NCBI RefSeq assembly: GCF_017811815.1
Contig: NZ_JADKZI010000009.1
Location: 21,311-85,310 of the forward strand
DNA length: 64,000 bases
Origin: Flavonifractor sp. AGMB03687
Lineage (GTDB): Bacteria; Bacillota; Clostridia; Oscillospirales; Oscillospiraceae
Reading direction: 5' to 3'
Made by a program: the position numbers and the translations under genes
The notes under the pieces: generated by a model
The model's input: the letters and a program-made list of their open reading frames with translations, nothing else
The model's database searches: none
Told to the model about the DNA's origin: nothing
In this document: positions 61,492-64,000 of the stretch, in pieces
Layout: every line of letters begins with the position of its first letter
Position numbering within the stretch: the first letter of the stretch is position 1

Positions 61492-63483
61492 TTACGAGAT
61501 ATCCGCCAGCTCTAAATATTTATATCCATTTTCCGCAATGTGGTCCTTGCGGCCCTGGAGGTTGTCTCCCAGCAGCAGGTCGAAGACCCGGGCGGTGTTC
61601 TCCACATCCTCGGGCATGACCTTGATGAGCCGCCGGGTCTCCGGGTTCATGGTGGTGAGCCACATCATGTCGGGCTCGTTCTCGCCCAGACCTTTGGAGC
61701 GGTTGATGGAGCACTTCTTGCCCGCCAGCTCGCCGTTGACAATTTCATTCTTCTCGGCGTCGGAGTAGGCAAACCAGGTCTTTTCCTTATAGTTGATCTC
61801 GTACAGGGGGGATTCCGCGATATACACATAGCCCCGCTGAATCAGGGTGGGGGTGAGGCGGTAGAGCATGGTGAGGATCAGGGTACGGATCTGGAAGCCG
61901 TCCACATCGGCATCGGTACAGATGACGATCTTGTTCCACCGCAGGTTCATGAGGTCGAAGGCGGCCAGGTCCTTGGCGTGCTTGTCGTGGACCTCCACGC
62001 CGCAGCCCAGCACCTTCAGAAGATCGGTGATGATCTCGCTTTTGAAGATCTTGGCGTAGTCGGCCTTGAGACAGTTCAAAATCTTGCCCCGGACGGGCAT
62101 GATGCCCTGGAACTCCGCGTCCCGGCTCAGCTTGACGCTGCCCAGAGCCGAGTCGCCCTCCACGATATAGAGCTCCCGGCGGGTAGTATCCTTGGTGCGG
62201 CAGTCCACAAACTTCTGCACCCGGTTGGAGATATCCACGTTGCCGGACAGCTTCTTCTTGATGTTCAGCCGGGTGCGCTCGGCGTTCTCCCGGGAACGCT
62301 TGTTGATGAGCACCTGCTCGGCGATCTTGGCGGCGTCGAAGGGGTTTTCGATGAAGTAGACCTCCAGCTGGGAGCGGAGGAACTCGGTCATGGCCTCCTG
62401 GACAAACTTGTTGGTGATGGCCTTCTTGGTCTGGTTCTCGTAGGAGGTCTGGGTGGAGAAGTTGTTGCTCACCAGCACCAGGCAGTCCTCCACGTCGGCC
62501 CAGGTCAGCTTGCTCTCGTTCTTCTGGTACTTGCCCTGGGCCTTCAAATAGGCGTCGATGCCGTTGACGAAGGCGGACTTCACCGCCTTCTCCGGGGAGC
62601 CGCCGTGCTCCAGCCAGGAGGAGTTGTGGTAGTACTCAATGACCTGCACCGTGTTGGAGAAGCAGAAGGAGACCGACAGCTTTACCTTGTACTCGTCCTT
62701 GTCCGCCCGGTCCCGGCCCTTCCGCTCGGTCTGCCAGAACACCGGCTGGGTCAGGGGATTGTCCCCCGCCAGCTCCTTCACATAGTCCTCGATGCCGTTT
62801 TCGTACTTGAAGTCGGTGGTCTCAAACTTGCCCCCCACCTGGTTGCGGAATCGGAAGGTGATGCCGGCGTTGACCACCGCCTGCCGCTTGAGCACGTCCA
62901 GGTAGTACTCCACCGGGATGTCGATGTCGGTGAACACGTCCAGGTCGGGCAGCCAGCGGAACTTGGAGCCGGTCTTCTTGCCGGTGTAAGGCTCCTTCTT
63001 CAGGCCGCCCACATTCTCGCCCTTCTCAAAGTGAAGGGTGTACTCAAAGCCGTCCCGGTGGATCACCGCGTCAAAGTAGCGGCTGGCATACTGGGTGGCG
63101 CAGGAGCCCAGACCGTTGAGGCCCAGGGAGTACTCGTAGTTGTCGCCGGAGTTGTTGTTGTACTTGCCGCCGGCGTACAGCTCGCAGAATACCAGCTCCC
63201 AGTTGTACTTCTGCTCCTTCTCGTTCCAGTCCACCGGGCAGCCCCGGCCGAAGTCCTCCACCTCGATGGACTTGTCCTCATACCGGGTGACGGTGATGAG
63301 GTTGCCGTGGCCCTCCCGGGCCTCGTCGATGGCGTTGGACAGGATCTCAAACACCGCGTGCTCGCAGCCCTCCAGCCCGTCGGAGCCGAAGATGACGGCC
63401 GGGCGCTTGCGGACCCGATCCGCCCCCTTCAGGGAGGAAATGGAGTCATTGCCGTAACTTTTGGGGGAAGAACTTCTTGCCAT
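61492..63483 (-). CDS. DNA topoisomerase IV/gyrase subunit B-like protein
   Basis: The 663-residue ATPase subunit: GHKL ATP-binding fold (VFEILSNAIDEAREG, EDFGRGCPVD, GLNGLGS), transducer domain, and TOPRIM with EGDSALGSVK and CTDADVDGFQI. The family DADVDGAHI is changed to DADVDGFQI. It pairs with the subunit A-like protein downstream. ATG 63483 follows GAGGAGAGG, and a leader hairpin (63509-63530) lies between promoter and start. Confidence 0.92.
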   Translation of the reverse strand: MARSSSPKSYGNDSISSLKGADRVRKRPAVIFGSDGLEGCEHAVFEILSNAIDEAREGHGNLITVTRYEDKSIEVEDFGRGCPVDWNEKEQKYNWELVFCELYAGGKYNNNSGDNYEYSLGLNGLGSCATQYASRYFDAVIHRDGFEYTLHFEKGENVGGLKKEPYTGKKTGSKFRWLPDLDVFTDIDIPVEYYLDVLKRQAVVNAGITFRFRNQVGGKFETTDFKYENGIEDYVKELAGDNPLTQPVFWQTERKGRDRADKDEYKVKLSVSFCFSNTVQVIEYYHNSSWLEHGGSPEKAVKSAFVNGIDAYLKAQGKYQKNESKLTWADVEDCLVLVSNNFSTQTSYENQTKKAITNKFVQEAMTEFLRSQLEVYFIENPFDAAKIAEQVLINKRSRENAERTRLNIKKKLSGNVDISNRVQKFVDCRTKDTTRRELYIVEGDSALGSVKLSRDAEFQGIMPVRGKILNCLKADYAKIFKSEIITDLLKVLGCGVEVHDKHAKDLAAFDLMNLRWNKIVICTDADVDGFQIRTLILTMLYRLTPTLIQRGYVYIAESPLYEINYKEKTWFAYSDAEKNEIVNGELAGKKCSINRSKGLGENEPDMMWLTTMNPETRRLIKVMPEDVENTARVFDLLLGDNLQGRKDHIAENGYKYLELADIS

Positions 63484-63553
63484 GGGCCTCTCCTCATATC
63501 GTAAAACTGCCGACCTCCGAAGAAGTCGGCGCGAAATGTGCGCATACGGTATT

Positions 63554-63583
63554 ATATTACCCCATCCGCGCCTAAAGTGTCAA
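63554..63583 (-). promoter_or_regulatory. Promoter of the topoisomerase operon
   Basis: On the minus strand TTGACA (plus 63578-63583) and TAATAT (plus 63554-63559) with an 18-nt spacer, about 70 nt before the start. A second TATAAT-like overlap follows. Confidence 0.75.
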
Positions 63584-63619
63584 GAAAACGGAACCGCACA
63601 CCTTTCCGTCCGAAGCAAA

Positions 63620-63651
63620 TTGCCGCGCCGGTAGCAGTACCGGCGCGGCAA
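63620..63651 (-). terminator. Hairpin after the partial SLH protein gene
   Basis: A perfect 14-bp stem (63620-63633 with 63638-63651). Only TTTG follows on the minus strand, so it is an average terminator. Confidence 0.65.
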
Positions 63652-63687
63652 TGGCAGGCCTGGATCAGGCCCCTGGGACAATGGGAT

Positions 63688-64000
63688 TTAGTTCTCGATA
63701 AACCGCATGAGAATGGTGGCAACCTCGGCGCGGGTGGCGGTGCCCTGGGGATTCAGAGCGCCGGCGCCGTTGCCGGTGATGACGCCGTTCTCCACGGCCC
63801 AGATCATGGCGTTCACCGCCCAGTCGCTGACAGAGGCGCTGTCGGGGTAGTCCGCCAGATCACCTTCCACCACAGGGCTGCCGGCGTAACGCCACAGCAT
63901 GGTGACCAGCTGCTCACGGGTCAGGTTGGCCTCCAGGTTGGTGCCGTCGGACACGCCCTCGGCGATAGCCCACACAGCGCCAGCCTCATACCAGGTGGAG
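63688..64000 (-). CDS. S-layer homology protein, C-terminal part (5' truncated)
   Basis: The frame is open to the window edge; the GTG at 63975 is internal. The visible 104 residues hold SLH repeats: WYEAGAVWAIAEGVSDGT, LTREQLVTMLWRYAG, WAVNAMIWAVENGVITGNG and ATRAEVATILMRFIEN. SLH domains bind pyruvylated wall polysaccharide and hold the protein on the cell surface. The functional part lies outside the window. Confidence 0.9.
   Translation of the reverse strand, partial: STWYEAGAVWAIAEGVSDGTNLEANLTREQLVTMLWRYAGSPVVEGDLADYPDSASVSDWAVNAMIWAVENGVITGNGAGALNPQGTATRAEVATILMRFIEN

Overview
The window reads as chromosomal DNA of a high-GC, Gram-positive-type anaerobe of the Clostridia. The gene mix (FHA-FtsW fusion, V-type ATPase, YedF with DUF3343, S-layer homology proteins, ThrE pair, paired topoisomerase genes) and the GC-rich codon use fit an Oscillospiraceae-like gut bacterium (Flavonifractor/Pseudoflavonifractor type). 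This assignment is inference; there is no rRNA in the window.

Layout. 1-2930: right-hand part of an integrated mobilizable element (MobV relaxase, small ORF, large serine recombinase), clearly lower in GC than what follows. 2950-9100: DUF1847 protein, a frameshifted GGDEF gene, a MATE exporter, then rpsO-pnp with a long pnp leader hairpin. 9110-14294 (minus): ftsH, then an FHA-FtsW/penicillin-binding protein pair. 14515-15371: yedF-DUF3343. 15426-19097 (minus): purL. 19416-26017: zinc-ribbon membrane protein, ECF-type sigma/anti-sigma operon led by an SGNH hydrolase, a second SGNH operon with a DUF4358 lipoprotein, a HAD phosphatase and a two-part ThrE exporter. 26150-27793: a promoter, a densely structured ~240-nt RNA leader, a TetR regulator and an acetyltransferase. 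27842-29644: LTA-synthase-like enzyme.

30013-40641 is a 10.6-kb genomic island integrated by a tyrosine recombinase into the 3' end of atpD (V-type ATPase subunit D). The displaced native atpD tail is still readable at 29953-30030, an 18-bp core is duplicated at both ends, and the island supplies a substitute atpD tail and a new terminator. Cargo: an orphan Dam-like methylase, an excisionase, several unknown proteins, a low-GC secreted protein beside an SH3-type lipoprotein, a serine resolvase, and a candidate small RNA (37849-37940).

40555-49549 (minus) is a complete V/A-type ATPase operon (H-I-K-E-C-F-A-B-D). Its K subunit carries the residue pattern of sodium-binding rings, and a 360-nt hairpin-rich spacer sits between F and A. 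49876-64000 holds a DEAD-box helicase, aroK, a YcdB/SLH-like surface protein, a small membrane protein behind two LexA-like boxes, tRNA-Gly(GCC), a lipoprotein, an LUD protein, YitT, and a topoisomerase IV-like subunit pair with a diguanylate cyclase gene between the two subunits. The window ends inside another SLH protein.

The strongest unusual items are the atpD-tail-swapping island, the structured RNA at 26185-26427, the island small RNA candidate, and the tandem LexA-like boxes upstream of an unrecognised small membrane protein.
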